Origin: Phytophthora quininea | Taxonomy: Eukaryota; Oomycota; Peronosporomycetes; Peronosporales; Peronosporaceae | Assembly (NCBI GenBank): GCA_011947345.1 | Contig: JAAVTG010000675.1 | Coordinates: forward strand, 124,001 to 188,000 | Reading direction: 5' to 3' | Length of the DNA stretch: 64,000 bases | In this document: positions 10,969 to 23,147 of the stretch, piece after piece | How positions within the stretch are numbered: the first letter of the stretch is position 1 | Layout of the letters: each line of letters opens with the position of its first letter | Made by a program: the position numbers and the translations under genes | Notes under the pieces: model-generated | What the model saw: only the letters and a program-made list of their open reading frames with translations | Databases searched by the model: none | What the model was told of the DNA's origin: nothing

Positions 10969-12792
10969 TCAAGCTTGCTGTATCCACGAAAACTGGAAGC
11001 TATAATCCACACCTACATGAACGACAAGCACTCCAGTTATGGTAAAGAATCGGACAGTATCCCATCTGACAAGCACTTACCGTTGTGCTTGAGGAAGAAG
11101 AAGAAGCAATAGGGGATAAACATCGCCAGCTTTGCTTGGATATCGTCGGCAGCCGTCTCGAGCACGAAGGCCAATTGGTGTAGCACTGAAAACTTCAAAC
11201 GTCGGCGCAACCACCGCACAAATATGGCCAAGGAAAAGACTTTCGTGGACACGAAGACTAGCATGTTGATTTGTGTGCGATGCAGGTCGTGGGGCGTGGC
11301 TTTGGCCAGGGACGGGTAGTAAATAGCGTTGGGCAGGCCAACTAGAACGACCTGGAAGATGCCATACATGGCGGGAATGATGCACTTGACGTATTCAACG
11401 AGCAGAAAGTATTCCGTCATTGAAAGCGTCTCCAAGCGCGAAACTTCATCGACGATATCTTGAGACCTGTGAGTTTTCAGCTTTTCGCGTTCTGGTCGTG
11501 GATTATCGTCACATTCTCTTCGCGCCACTGATCGACGGGAGTGCCGCGACTTGCTGGACGTTCTGCTTCTGCTGCTCGACCGTTTAGCCAACTTGATCAT
11601 CAGTGACCCTGTTGCAAGCACCGCAGATAAGCGTTGACTTGCTGAAGCGCGGCGGGCAGTACTCGAAAATCGTGTTGACACCGCAGAATTAATGACCGAG
11701 AGCTTTGTAGATGGAGCTGGCAGCAATACTGAGTCCAAAACAGGCACAACCACGCTCAGAGCGTGCCGACTCGGGCCCCATATTTCGGCTGGGATGAAAA
11801 CCATCGAAGGGCGCTTCAGTAAGTGACGCACGCTTACCAAGGATCCGGCCGTGTCAAACAGTGAAAACCCGATCGTTGCCCAAATGGTGACGCGGTCTCC
11901 TTGCAAGCACGCGGTGAGATACAGTACATGAAACAATTCGGTGCTAAACACAACGACCTCGGGAAGCCTCGCTCTCCATCGCTTCTCATCTCCAACACCA
12001 CCCTTGCCGCGCTGCAGGACGTACGCCATGATAAATCGCATGACGACTTTGAGTACGTAGAGAACGAGCATAAATGCTAATTGTTGGGCACCTTGAAGTA
12101 CTCGGAAGACAGCGTTGAAGGCTGGATACACAAACACGATGACAAGTTCCACAATAAGGACGCCCTTGAGAATCCGTACGCGGGCTGACAAGCGAGGCGT
12201 ATTCGCGAGGGTTTTCCATCCAATGACAACCACAAAGAGACCGAGAAAAACAAGTGAACGCCCCAGTCGTCAACACGCACGAAAAAGGAATCGGAAATAC
12301 CCACACGGTGCTAATCAGAACCAGAGTGGCGAAATAAGCCGCTGTCGTGGAGACGGTCAACGATAGCGCTTGTTTCAACGAGACTTTGAGTGGCGAGAGA
12401 AAGATGACGGCTTGGCGAATGTAGCTCAGCGTCAACACCATGAACGTGACGGCAGACCTGATGAACCACCGATAGTTGTCTTTCCAATTCTGTGCTGGTG
12501 CTTCGAGAGGCACAATCTCCTGTAGAAGTACGAAGGCGAGAACTGGTAACGGCGTAAGAATACACACGGACAATACCCGTGCAAGCGATGCCGAGCGGAC
12601 GTATCGCACCAGCGCTCGGGCTCTTCGACCAGTGTAAGCTCCATGTCGACTAACTTGGACGAGTTCCCAGACGGCGTAGATAGCGCTAAACCGCTGAAAA
12701 GCCCAGCGGCCAGCGTTTGCGACAAGGCCAGCCTGGACTGGCGGATCTTGCGCATCCACCTCCGGGCCATCGGGGACTATAGCCGCTGACAT
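10969..12792 (-). CDS. Polytopic membrane protein, oomycete-type family, paralogue A
   Basis: This is a multi-spanning membrane protein of unknown function, about 580 residues, related to the gene directly downstream on the + coordinate axis (13039-14633). Several hydrophobic segments are visible (LARVLSVCILTPLPVLAF, VTFMVLTLSYIRQAVIFL, LIVELVIVFVYPAFNAVF). A Ser/Arg-rich loop precedes the conserved C-terminal block FSVLHQLAFVLET, shared with paralogue B. An intron (11013-11080, donor GTAAGT) follows HNG. The last exon encodes VDYSFQFSWIQQA and stops at 10969, closely matching the last exon of paralogue B. The frame breaks near 12250 in a T/A run, inside a membrane segment. The family appears in expanded copy number in oomycetes as far as I recall, but no activity is known to me. 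Confidence 0.75.
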
Positions 12793-13038
12793 TCACGAGT
12801 CTTGAACTGAAGGACGCTCAGCGAACTGCTTTCATCTCCTCGCCGACAAATATAACCCCATGTCCAACCCAGTATTCTTATCAGCGCAGTATGGAGTGGG
12901 GCGGAAACAGTGCTCGTTTTGCCGAGATAAGCAGCCTTGTCAAGCACAAAGTTCAACAGCATATTCATCGTTCCGAGAGAAATCTTTTCCGTTGCAGTAA
13001 ATATTTCTCTGTGATGAGTAGAAGACAACTTTGCCGGC

Positions 13039-14633
13039 TCATGAGCGATGTATCCACGCGAACTTAAAGCTGAAATCAGCACCTGCGTTAGTAGTATAAC
13101 CACAGCCGATGAGTCCTTTTCAGAAAACAATCAATTCCATGCCGGTATGTATTGCTCACCGTTGTGGTCCAGGAAAAATAAAAGCAGTAAGGAATAAACA
13201 TGGTTAGCTTGGCTTGGATGTCGCCGAGAGATGTCTCCAGCACGAAGGCGAGCTGATGCAGCACTGAAAACTGGAAACGATGGCGAAGTATCTCGCTGAA
13301 TACAATAAGCGCTAACACACGAAATAGCCCGTACACTGCCACATTAACCTCAGACGCCTGGACTTCAGAGGATGTAGCGATCGCCAGTGACGAATAGTAA
13401 ATCGCATTCGGTAGTCGAGATAAGACGGTTCTGAAGATGCCGGCAATAATCGGGATGATACACGCCACATACTCAACGAGAATAAAGTACTCCGTCATAG
13501 GCAATATCTGGAATTGCAGCACTGCGGAGATTTCTTGACGGGGAGGCAATTCAACTTTTTCGCCGGCTTTCGGGACAATGGACCGTGATAAGGATTTTTC
13601 GACGGACGAGTAGTCGACTGCCGCGACATTCTAGAAAGTGATCGCTGTGCTAGCCGTGACAGGCCAATGCCGCATTCGATGGGCCTTCCAATGGCATTAT
13701 CGTGGCCGAGGTCATTAAACTGTGTCTTCGCGAGCCAACTAGTATCGAGGGTGCGCGTCTCCATATAACAAGCACCAACGTGAGAGTATTAACTGACGCG
13801 ACACCAACCGCCGCCCAGACCGAAATGCCTTGCTCTTGAAGACAACTTGTGAGGTAAATTAAGTGTACGAGCTCGCTCGCAAACACCACGCGTTCTGGAA
13901 GTCTCGCTCGCAAACGAACTTTAAGCTTGCTTTCGTCGCTGGAAGAGCATGCTTTAACTGCGAGCAAACGCGATACCATCCTGAGTAGGTAGAGCACCGG
14001 TATAAACGCCAGTCGATACGAACCGCGAAGTATGCGGAAGATAGCGATAAAACCAGGGTAGACAAAGCACAGCGCTCCTTCAATAGCCGATATGTTGTAC
14101 ACGACCTGCATCTGGGTCGAGAATTTCGGCGTCTTTGCCAGTGTTTGTCGACCGAAAACAACCACAATGCAGATGATGAAAATGACGGCAAAGAGCGCTC
14201 CTGTGAGATGGAAGACGAACGGAATGGGAAAGACCCAGCCAGCCATGATCGCCAGCAGCACCACAAAGTACGAGCTCACGCAGATGCAAGTGATGGCCAG
14301 CGCTTGTCCGAGCGTGACGTTGAGCGAGGTCACCACACTCGCTGCTTGGTGGAGGCAGCTAAGCGTGAGAAAGCTGAACACGAAGATGTAGCGCACGATC
14401 CACGCCGAGTTTTGTCTCCACCCGTCGCTCGGTGGACTAAGCGGCAGTGATTCCATCGCGATGACGAAGCCCAGAATGGGCAGTGGAGTGAGCAGCATCA
14501 TGGCGAGTACGCGTGTGCATGAGGCTGTCTGGCAGTATTTCTCCAATGCGCGTACGCGGCGTTCGGTGTAGGCTCCGCAGGGGCTGGCCTGAGTGCACTC
14601 CCATAGCTTGTACAGTTTGTCGGAAGTCGCCAT
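13039..14633 (-). CDS. Polytopic membrane protein, oomycete-type family, paralogue B
   Basis: Tandem paralogue of the gene at 10969-12792, same strand, 246 bp apart. About 500 residues with multiple membrane segments (CTRVLAMMLLTPLPILGFVI, YFVVLLAIMAGWVFPIPFVF, ALFAVIFIICIVVVFG). It has the C-terminal block SVLHQLAFVLETSLGDIQAK. The N-terminal pattern GAYTERRVRALEKY parallels GAYTGRRARALVRY of paralogue A. The intron 13083-13159 has a clear branch-point-like CTAAC just before the acceptor. It joins HNG to the final exon ADFSFKFAWIHRS at the same position and phase as in paralogue A. Frame breaks fall near 13180 (one T), 13553 (one A) and 13750. I start at the ATG at 14633 because the longer frame begins with GTG. 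It diverges from UreF across 150 bp. Function unknown. Confidence 0.75.
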
Positions 14634-14783
14634 GCTTGATGACTCAGCTGGTTTATCACTGCGGTTTGTCACTGCAGCCCCGAAGCTCGCAAAAATAGCG
14701 GTCAGTGCTTGCCGTTCTCAGATCCGCTTCAACTTGTCAACCAATCCAATCGCTCCGATCAGATTAAACGTTTGCACATCACA

Positions 14784-15527
14784 ATGACCTTCACTTTGAA
14801 TTCCGCTGGCATGGGGGAGATCTCGGGCCTCGGGCGCTTGGGCGCAATGGCAGATGCTGGACTCCTTGTACCCGACCGGCGGTTTCGCGCACTCTGGGAC
14901 TGGAGGCCGCCGCACAGGAGGGGCTTGTCACTGCCGCCTCGCTGCGCGAGTTCCTTTCGGCGTCACTGCACCAGGCCGCCAACTTCGCTCTGCCGCTCGT
15001 CTTCTCGGCCCACCAGGCCGCCTCAGGCGCCCCCGACGCGCTTGCGGACGTAATTCTAGAGCTTAATGGCCGGGCCACTGCGCTCTACTCGAACCACGTG
15101 GCTCGCAAGGCCTCCTTCGCGCAAGGGGCGGCTCTGCTGAGACTCGCGCTGTCTACGTACGCGCCGACGCTGACGCGCTTCCAGACGTTGCTTACGATCC
15201 GCAAGGAGGCCAAGAAGAGGGACCAGGGGAGTGCACCATGCGCTGCTGTTCGGTCTGGTGTGCGCCTTGCTGGAGGTGGAGAGCCACCAGGCTCAGAGGA
15301 TGTACCTGTTCGTGACGACGAGGGATGTGCTGAGCGCGGCCACGAGACTGAACCTGGTGGGGCCCATGGAGGCGGCCAGACTGCAGTTCGAAACCACGCC
15401 GCTGATCGAGATGGTGTTTGAGCGCAAGAAAGACAGGAGTATCGAGGACTCGTACTCGTCCGCGCCTGTGCTAGACCTCGTGCAGGCCATGCACGACCAG
15501 TTGTACACGCGCATCTTCAACAGTTGA
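14784..15527 (+). CDS. ureF: Urease accessory protein UreF
   Basis: UreF is a helical chaperone that joins UreD/UreH and the GTPase UreG to load nickel into urease. The diagnostic N-terminal block is QMLDSLYPTGGFAHSGG followed by LEAAAQEGLV. The C-terminal half shows HHALLFGLVCALLEVE and a long helix through TTRDVLSAATRLNLVGPM, consistent with the all-helical UreF fold at about the usual 240 residues. The frame breaks near 14840 (one base), 14895 (one G missing in the HSGG codons) and 15232 (one extra G in GGGG). The start is the ATG at 14784, with a second candidate at 14811. No other urease gene is in the window, so the pathway assignment rests on family membership. Confidence 0.82.
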
Positions 15528-15712
15528 GTCCGAGACGAGTTGGATCGAGAAGTATGCAAGGGTGAGTAGACTGTTGATGGTAATACGATGAGATGGCCTC
15601 GTTAACAGGCTGTGTGGTCTTGTTGTCTAGTGCGCCGATTTTTTTACAAGTAGAGGTTGTGTTGAAGAGTCACACGACGGATCGGATCGGGACAGCGCAG
15701 ATCGGTATCAGC

Positions 15713-18700
15713 ATGGATGTGGAACTCAGTGCAAGCGCTGATGCTCCTGAGGATGGCCAGGAACCCAGCCACGAAAATGAGCAAGGCGTCGAGGCGCAGG
15801 AATCCAAAGACTACGCGACCTCGGATCTCGTGCGCCCGCTGATGAACTGGGAAATCTCGCGAGATCACCTCGTGTTCAATGGAATGTGCGGGTTGGACAC
15901 GGGCAAACGCCACATATTGCATCTCCTGGAGCCCAGACACGAAGGTGCCCATGGAGGGATCCTGCTTACTGCCGCTGGTAATACCGTGCAAGTCCTCGTG
16001 ATGGCCGCACATACTGTACCTGGTGGCTCAAATATCGTCAGTCGCCGCTATCTGTTTGGATTCGGCGGTAGCGGTATCGGTAGCTTGGCAGTCCATCCGT
16101 CTCGAGAGTATTTTGCTGTCGGCGAGAAGGAGTGAAGCCCAACATTTCAATCTATCGTTTCCCACAGACCACAGTATTCCGAGTGCTTCGGAATGGCACT
16201 GAGCGCGCTTACGCCAGCGTGGCCTTCAGCAAGGACGGCGAGACGTTGGCATCTGTAGGGAGTGCACCAGATTTCTTGTTGACCGTGTGGAATTGGCGCG
16301 AAGAGCAGACGGTGTTGCGGTGCAAGGCTTTTAGTCAAGATGTATTTAGCGTTCGCTTTGCACCGACTGACAGCGGCTTTCTCGCGACGAGCGGTGTTGG
16401 GCACATTCGTCTCTGGAAGATGGCTGCAACTTTTACGGGACTCAAACTGCAAGGAGACATCGGTAAATTCGGCAAGAGCGAGCTTAGCGACATCGAAGCA
16501 TTTTGCGTGCTTCCTGACAAGAAAGTGCTTAGTGGTACTGAGCGTGGTGTGTTGCTACTGTGGGATGGAAATTTCATTAAATGTGAAATTCTAACGTCGC
16601 GACGCCATTTACCCCACGCCGGCACCATCAACGTCGTGGATTTTGACGAAGAAGAAGGTCACATTGTGACGGCTGGCAAAGATGGCTATGTGCGTTTTTG
16701 GAGCTTCGACTCGATTGATAGCGCAGATGTTGCGGCTGATGAGACTGTTGCACTTGTCCCTATGAAACGACAAGTGCTTGTGGAGCCCCGAATGGACATT
16801 CGAGCTGTTGTAAAGCGGTCCACTGGCGAATATCTCGTCCAGGATGGTAGTGGTGGTGTGCATTTGTTGCTGTTTCAAGGTAACGACGAGGAACATGTCG
16901 ACTTTGACTACATTCCAAATGACACAGGACGCGCAATAGGGATTTCTTGTTCACCTTACGAACACCTCGCGGCTACATGTGGCGAAGATGGCAGTGTCCG
17001 CGCGTGGGACTACGTCTCTGGAACTTGCCTGATGACCGTGTTCCCGGAACAAACTTTTACAAATGTGCGAGAACAAAGCAATGACACTGAGCGTACCGCT
17101 CTGTCGGCAGCAACTGCAATTGCCTGGGTTCCCAATACTGCTGCCGTACTCAACGAAACCATCCCGGCGAGCCGGCAGATAGCGGTGGGCTTTGATGATG
17201 GTTTGGTTCGGGTGTTGCTAATGGATGTAGATCATCGTGCATGGGTTCGCATTAATGTGTTTAAGCCACACAGCAAGCGTGTGACCTGCGTAGCGTATTC
17301 ACACGCAGGCACAGAGTTTGTGACTGCCGGTACAGATGGGACCTTCTTCCTCTTCCAGGTCGTACCCAACGTAAAGTCATCGAAGTTCGCCAAGTATCCA
17401 CCAGAATACAAGCCCTACGGTTTTCAGCGTGTACCAGCAACAGTGACGGCCATTTCCTGGCGCGATGACGATGAAGCCCTGCTAGCTACGCTTGCGAACG
17501 GCCAAGTATTGGAATTCTTTCTCCCAGTTGATCATCAAGGTGATATGTCTGGGCAAAAAAGGAAGCTGGAGAATCAGAGGGTGAATCTGAAGCCACAAGA
17601 ATGGCACGAGCAGGGGAGGACGCAGAAGAACGAGAATCATATGAACTCCATCTCACGTCCCGCGAGTGGACATTGCAGCAACGCAATCGCTTCATGAGTA
17701 CCAAAGAACTAGTAACCCTTGAGGCACAGTATCCAAATACCAGCGCACCTCAAGTGGAAGAAAAATTCGCAGCCAGTTTCAAATGGAAATGAAACCTGTA
17801 AACGGCACGTCGAAAGCGTGGGCAGCTCTGTATGTCCCCACGTCTAGTAACGATAAGAGCAAGCCGCCAAGCCGTTCAAGTAAGCATCGAATCTATCTTA
17901 CCTGCCAAGGTCCTTTAGACGGAAGTCTGTATGTGGTACAGCATGATCACCCCACCCCACTACAGGAACTTGCCTCAGAGACTTCAGGGCATATCACGTC
18001 ACTGGAACTTTCAACATCGGAGAGATTCCTGCTTTGTGGACTGTCGAATGGCAAGTTTCAAATACGATCTGTGCGTCGACCGCATGCTTTCTTGAGTGGC
18101 GAGTTTCATGACTACACAACGGCGACCAAGAGTAGCAGACTATGTCTCGCATTGTCGTTTGATGACTCGTATGTTGTTGCAGCGGGGAACGATGGTAACC
18201 TAAGCGTCTCTCGGTTGCATAGCGAGAAGGTAGAAGAGTCTGCGAAGCTGGTCGGAGGGAAGTTTGAGAGTCTGTTGGCTGAGGCCGCAATCGCACGTGA
18301 TCAAGCTTGTGAAAAGCAAGAAACGGTAGTGACGATGCAGCAGAAAGCGCTCTCAGACGATAAAAGCGACGATGACCCCAGCGCCGGGGAGGGATCGGAG
18401 CTGGCAACGAGTTGAACGCGCTGCCAATGTTCTACGGAGCCAAAGCATACGCTGCTTATATCGAGGGAAGGTTGTCTCTCAGTATTGGAAAGGAAAATGA
18501 GGCGTTCCTAGGCGTCGTCCGTCTCGCTAGCGATCCAGGCGCTGTTCAAGATCTTCCGAAAGTGACAGCACCAATTAATGACAGCATCGACGTGAAAACG
18601 GGAGTGCCTGCTGCGGGACTGCTTCAACTCGGTGTAGCAGATTTGGCAAACCCGAAAGAGGCATATACAATTGAGGATGCAAAGCTAAAGAGTGAGGCTG

Positions 18701-21670
18701 ATGCACGAGCAAGATCTACACTGAGCAAGCAGGACTCCACCCGTGCAGTGTTATCCAAGATGAGGTCCCAGCTGCAAGAACTTCAAGTTCAAGACGCAGC
18801 AATGCCACTCCAGAGCCGCGTTAATCCAGAGGAGTGGGAAATCGATCTCGATTATGGTGACTTGTTGACAAGGCAAGGCGACGAAGCCTGCGATGAGGTG
18901 CGCAAAGAGCTCGCGTTTGCGACTGAAAAGGAAGAGCTTTTGCTTCTTAAAATGCGCAATACGTATGTTGGCCCGCTGGCGGTGGAGTTGTTAACACTGC
19001 AGGCCTTTGAGAGCGGCTTGACCGTGCAATCCTTTCGTACCATGAAAATGCCGACAACATTGCAAAAGCGGCTCGCAGAGATCCACACAGCGGATACGGC
19101 AGCAGCTAAGAAACAAGCTTTAGCTGGGGGAAGGCAGCAGATTCACCTAGGCGCGCGTCTGTGCTGGACATCATGGAGAAAGACTTGACATTGGACGAGG
19201 AATTTCCACTTAAAGAAGAAGAGCGTCGAATGATCTTGAGCCATACCGATGCTGCTGTCGATGGGAATGGAAACGGAGCAATGGGTTTGTCTCCAGGTGG
19301 TGCTCCATTCGCTCAGGATTCTGGAGGATCCAAATCCGTGCATGGGTTTGAAGCGCGCAGGCGACTGCGAACTGAACGAAAAGAGCGCTTAGCGCGTTGG
19401 ATGAGCAACAAACCAGGCGAGGATGCTGATGATCCGCGCGATATTGTCGCCATCGCGTTTGCACAACGGAATATGGGCGACTACAAATTAAAAACGGCAG
19501 CGAACTACGTGGTACCGGAACATCAGCGAGTGAATGCTGTTAAGAAGCTCCGGCAAATGGCACTTCTTGAAGAGGGTTTGTATGCTGCGCGTTTGCGGTT
19601 TAACGCCAAGGTGCTTGAACTTCGTGAGCTGAAGGTTCAACTAATTAATGAGCTACGTCGGGACCAAGAAAGACTGGTCGAGCTTCATACCGCGTTATCT
19701 GTTAGTGGAGGCAACGAGTCGGCTTCTGCTCAATACACAGCACTTGCAGTAGATCTACGTGAGTGGCCCGAGCAGCGGAGCGTGTCAGTGACGCCGACAT
19801 CGAACTATTTCTACGAGACAAGAAGGTGACGACTCACTCGCAAGCTCAAGATAAGGCTGAGTCCTTCGGCCAGACCAGTTCGACAGACAAGCACCCCGCG
19901 TCAATGGCTGCATTGGATCGGACTATTGACGTGCCCAAGTCAACAACTGGTGTGAGTAGTCATTACGGTGCGAAGCTAGCCATTGGACATCTGCAACTCC
20001 ACATTGAAGACTGTTCGGCAGCAGCTGCGGTGACACCAGCACCTGCTCAACCGAATGACCTTCACGCCGGGAACTTTGACGAAGATGATGTGGCAGTCCG
20101 CGAATACCTTATGCGTCAAGAGGCACTTTTACTAGACTGCAAGCAGCAGCGAGAGGTCATGGCATTCGATGCTGCTGTGGCACACCTTCGACGCGAAAAA
20201 TTGTCGCTCGAGGTCGGGTTCAAGCAGGCGGAACTTCGGCTCTTCACGCTCTACAGCGAGTTGTCGCTGCTTGAATCCTTTGAAAGCAAAGAAAACCTAC
20301 TCAGTAGTAAGCTTGAAAAGAACAAAGGGGAAAAGGCTCAGATCGTGGCGGAGCTGAGAGACGTACATGAACTGCTGGCGAGCAAAAAGCGAGAACTGGA
20401 TGAGTGGGTGAAACAGGAACGAGCCGTGCAAGGCGAGTTCTTGACCCTGGTAAATGGCGGCACAGGATCAAGTGCCACGCCTCACCCAAGCTTCTCACAG
20501 CTGCAGAAGCTTTTCAAACGAAAGATTAAACGTGCCAAAAGAAACCAACTGCCTCTGGCAAGGAAGATGGCAAGGATGGGAATGGCCAGTCTCCGGAAAG
20601 CGCCCGAGACGGCGAGGAACAAGAAGAAGAGGAAGAAGAGGAGGAAGAGGAAGACGACGACTACGACGAGGATGACGACGACGATGACGAAGAAGAAGAG
20701 GATACGTGTCCACCAGGGTGTGACCTTACACTGTACGAGAAGGTCTTGGCGCTGCGTGAGAAGCGCGCAGATGTCGATGATGCTACGAGTGAACTGAACA
20801 AGGCGATCGAGGAACTGCGAAAAGCTGGAGAGCGGCAGGCAGCCAAACAACGCGCCATCGATAAGGAGCTGGCCGCGACGGAACAAGACACGCAGCTTTT
20901 CCAGAGCGAGAAGCAGTCTCGGTTCAACCAATTGGACGTGGTCATGGCGCTCAGCAAGCGTCAGTTGCGGTGTCTCGACCCTCCTACTCCAAACCAGACG
21001 AGCTGGGCGTTGCCAACACAAGCTGCGGGCTGCCTCGTCTTCACAACGCGAGTGTTTTCTGAATTGTCGGAGCGTATCGAGTCGCTGCAAGTCGAGAACA
21101 AGCAGCTCCGCCAGCAATTCCGGGACCTCCACAAGCAGCAGAGCGTGCTAGCTCGAGAGAAGCGCTTGCAGCAAGAAGCGATCGCGCGCGCCCAGGATCG
21201 GAGCGAGCAGCTGCAGCGACTCAAGTTCGGTCAGCTCGTGGACCTGGAGGTGCTGGATCGAGCCTGCGACGCGTCCTCTCTGGAAGACCTCCAGACCAGA
21301 GTGAAGCTGCGCGAGGTGGAAGGCGAGCGCGCGCTTCGGCGCGTGAAGCAGACGCACCCGCAGCTTCAGCTCGCCATTCTGCAGGCGACCGAGCAGAACA
21401 CGGCGCTGCTCGCGCAGATCGCCGCGCTTACGGAGCGCCAAGCCGAGCTGGAGCGCGAGCTGAACAAGGGCCAAGGCAGCGGAAGCGACAGCGGCGTGTT
21501 GCACTTCGCGGACGACGCGGCGCTGGCCGAGCGCGAGATGAAGGAGCGCAACAAGCTCGTGCGACTCGTCAAGTTGCAGGCGCGGGAGGTCGAGGCGCTC
21601 AAGCAGGAGATTGCCGCTGCGCGGCAAGGACGGCAAAGTGTACGCGCCGCGGGGTAGCTGGAGTAGTTGA
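15713..21670 (+). CDS. CFAP44: Cilia- and flagella-associated protein 44 (CFAP44/WDR52)
   Basis: CFAP44 is part of the tether/tetherhead complex that anchors inner dynein arm f to the axoneme, together with CFAP43; here it would serve zoospore flagella. The N-terminal half is WD40 repeats (HIRLWKMAAT, YVRFWSFDS, VRAWDYVSG). The C-terminal half is coiled coil with family blocks YTIEDAKLKSEADAR, NMGDYKLKTAANYVVPEHQR and DTCPPGCDLTLYEKVLALRE. An acidic Glu/Asp run (about 20620-20705) precedes the last block. The encoded protein is about 1,980 residues, similar to known CFAP44. No coding intron is needed; a GT-AG candidate near 15562-15631 lies in the 5' UTR. The frame breaks near 16130, 17557, 17781, 18395, 19140, 19763, 20540 and 21613. 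Several are homopolymers (for example AAAAAA at about 17555) and domain order continues through each. Confidence 0.88.
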
Positions 21671-21830
21671 AGTTGCCTCAACAACGACCGCTGATTGGCT
21701 GAACGGAAAACATACAGAGACGACGCTTGGAACGCCAAAAGCACAGAGCGAGAGAAGAGCGAGTAGCCGGCCGATGCGGTGCACTCGCGGGCATCTCTAA
21801 AAGCCCAGCCACAAGCGACAAGCGACAGCA

Positions 21831-22427
21831 ATGACCACGCGAGCGAGGAAGCGCCACGCGCACCGCCAGCGGCCGCGCGGCCTCTCGCTGGACGAGGAGG
21901 ACGACCACCTGCTGCACACGGACCCAAGTCTCATGACGGAGCGCCAGCAGCTCGCGTTCCTGCTCAAGACCACCGCGCACGAGGCCTCGGACGCCTCGAG
22001 AGCCAGCGACGACAGCCCCGATAGCTCCGACAGCGAGCCAGAGCCCGCCACGCCCTCCCCGCGACGCGTCAAGCGGGCGCGACGGATACGAGGCCAAGCC
22101 GCGGAACAGTCGCCGGCGCGCCGAGGCCGCGGCCGCCCGCCTAAGAGCGCGAAGAGCCCCAGAGCAAGCGAGCTGCGGGTGACGACCACGGCACACAGAC
22201 ACCATCGACAGGAGAGTAAGAAGCACGAGGCCAAGCCCAGTCCGTCCAGCTCGAGTGACGTCGCGCAGCTAGACGCCGCGTTTCCGCGCGCGACCCCGCG
22301 CTGCGCGCTGTGCTGCGACTACGAGACGGCCTATGAGGCGTCCTTCTCGGACGCGCTGTTCCTGTGTCCGACGTGCGACCGCAAGTACCCGACGCAGCAG
22401 GCGCTGGGGCGCATGTGCATGACTTGA
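21831..22427 (+). CDS. AT-hook / C-terminal Cys-cluster protein, paralogue 1
   Basis: An unbroken 198-residue protein rich in basic residues and Ser. It contains the motif MTERQQLAFLLKTTAHEAS near residue 35. An acidic Ser/Asp stretch follows, then an AT-hook core (RRGRGRPPKSAKSP, about residue 103) that would bind the minor groove of AT-rich DNA. The C-terminus is a compact cysteine cluster: CALCCD, then LFLCPTCDRKYPTQQALGR and a last Cys, which could hold one zinc ion. The same order of motifs occurs in the gene at 24092-24866. I do not recognise a named family; nuclear DNA binding is inferred from the AT-hook. It starts 160 bp after CFAP44 on the same strand. Confidence 0.7.
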   Translation: MTTRARKRHAHRQRPRGLSLDEEDDHLLHTDPSLMTERQQLAFLLKTTAHEASDASRASDDSPDSSDSEPEPATPSPRRVKRARRIRGQAAEQSPARRGRGRPPKSAKSPRASELRVTTTAHRHHRQESKKHEAKPSPSSSSDVAQLDAAFPRATPRCALCCDYETAYEASFSDALFLCPTCDRKYPTQQALGRMCMT

Positions 22428-23147
22428 CGGGCGACCGAAGGCAGCACACCAGAGAAGATGGAGACGATCGGCAGGACAAGGCACCAGTCCCAGTTGATAT
22501 TTATTGTTTTTATTTTCCGCCCTAGTGACGTTGAGGAGAGCGAGGCAGCAGCAACCAGTAGCGACGTGCACGAGCAGACAGAGTAGCGAAGGCAAGAAAT
22601 GGACGCAGCACTTGCATTTGACCCAGCCAATACAGTTAGTGGTGCTACAGTATCCTCTCGAAGCGGCGCAGGAATGAGTTGCAAACAGCCAGGAAACCTC
22701 GCTCGCCAAGCTGCCCGGAAAGCAGATGTGATGCCGCATCCGGATGAGCCCGCTGACACTGCCAAGCACGACAAGAGAAAGTCTCAGCACAGCACTGACG
22801 GCTTCTGTGCGGACAGCCAGACGAGCGCATGCCAGCGAAGAGCGCTTCGGGCGCGACAACGGGCCATGATTCCATGATTCGGTCGTGCGCAACGAGCAAG
22901 ACCCCTTGCTGCGCTCCATTATCGGACTGTCCCCAAGAACGCAATCGACCACCGAGAATGTGAGCTGTCGGTTCCGAAAAGGCCCCTTACAAAAATCAAG
23001 TGTAAAAAAGGTCAAACCGACAGCTCAAAATCAGGGTCCATCCAAAATCGAATTGGGTCGGCCCAAAATTCCCGGCCGAAAAAAACAGCCACGCAAACTT
23101 CAGGCGGAAAGAATAGCCCACTACTTGCAGCGTTCTTGAGCAGCAGC
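22428..23147. other. Intergenic, no gene supported
   Basis: This 720-bp stretch lies between AT-hook paralogue 1 and the SNARE gene. Open frames exist on both strands (for example 22599-22877 and 22885-23139, +) but they show no recognisable domain, no shared frame and no plausible splice sites. The segment around 22495-22520 is AT-rich and may be the 3' UTR of the upstream gene. The end of the stretch presumably holds the SNARE promoter. Confidence 0.5.

Noticed and set aside
20620..20705. Acidic GAA/GAC microsatellite as a contraction or expansion artefact in CFAP44
   Set aside because: Known CFAP44 proteins also carry an acidic stretch before the CPPGCD block, so it is kept as part of the gene.
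22269..23015. A 248-codon minus-strand frame under the AT-hook gene
   Set aside because: It overlaps the antisense of a well-supported Cys-cluster coding region, and its composition is that of a shadow frame.
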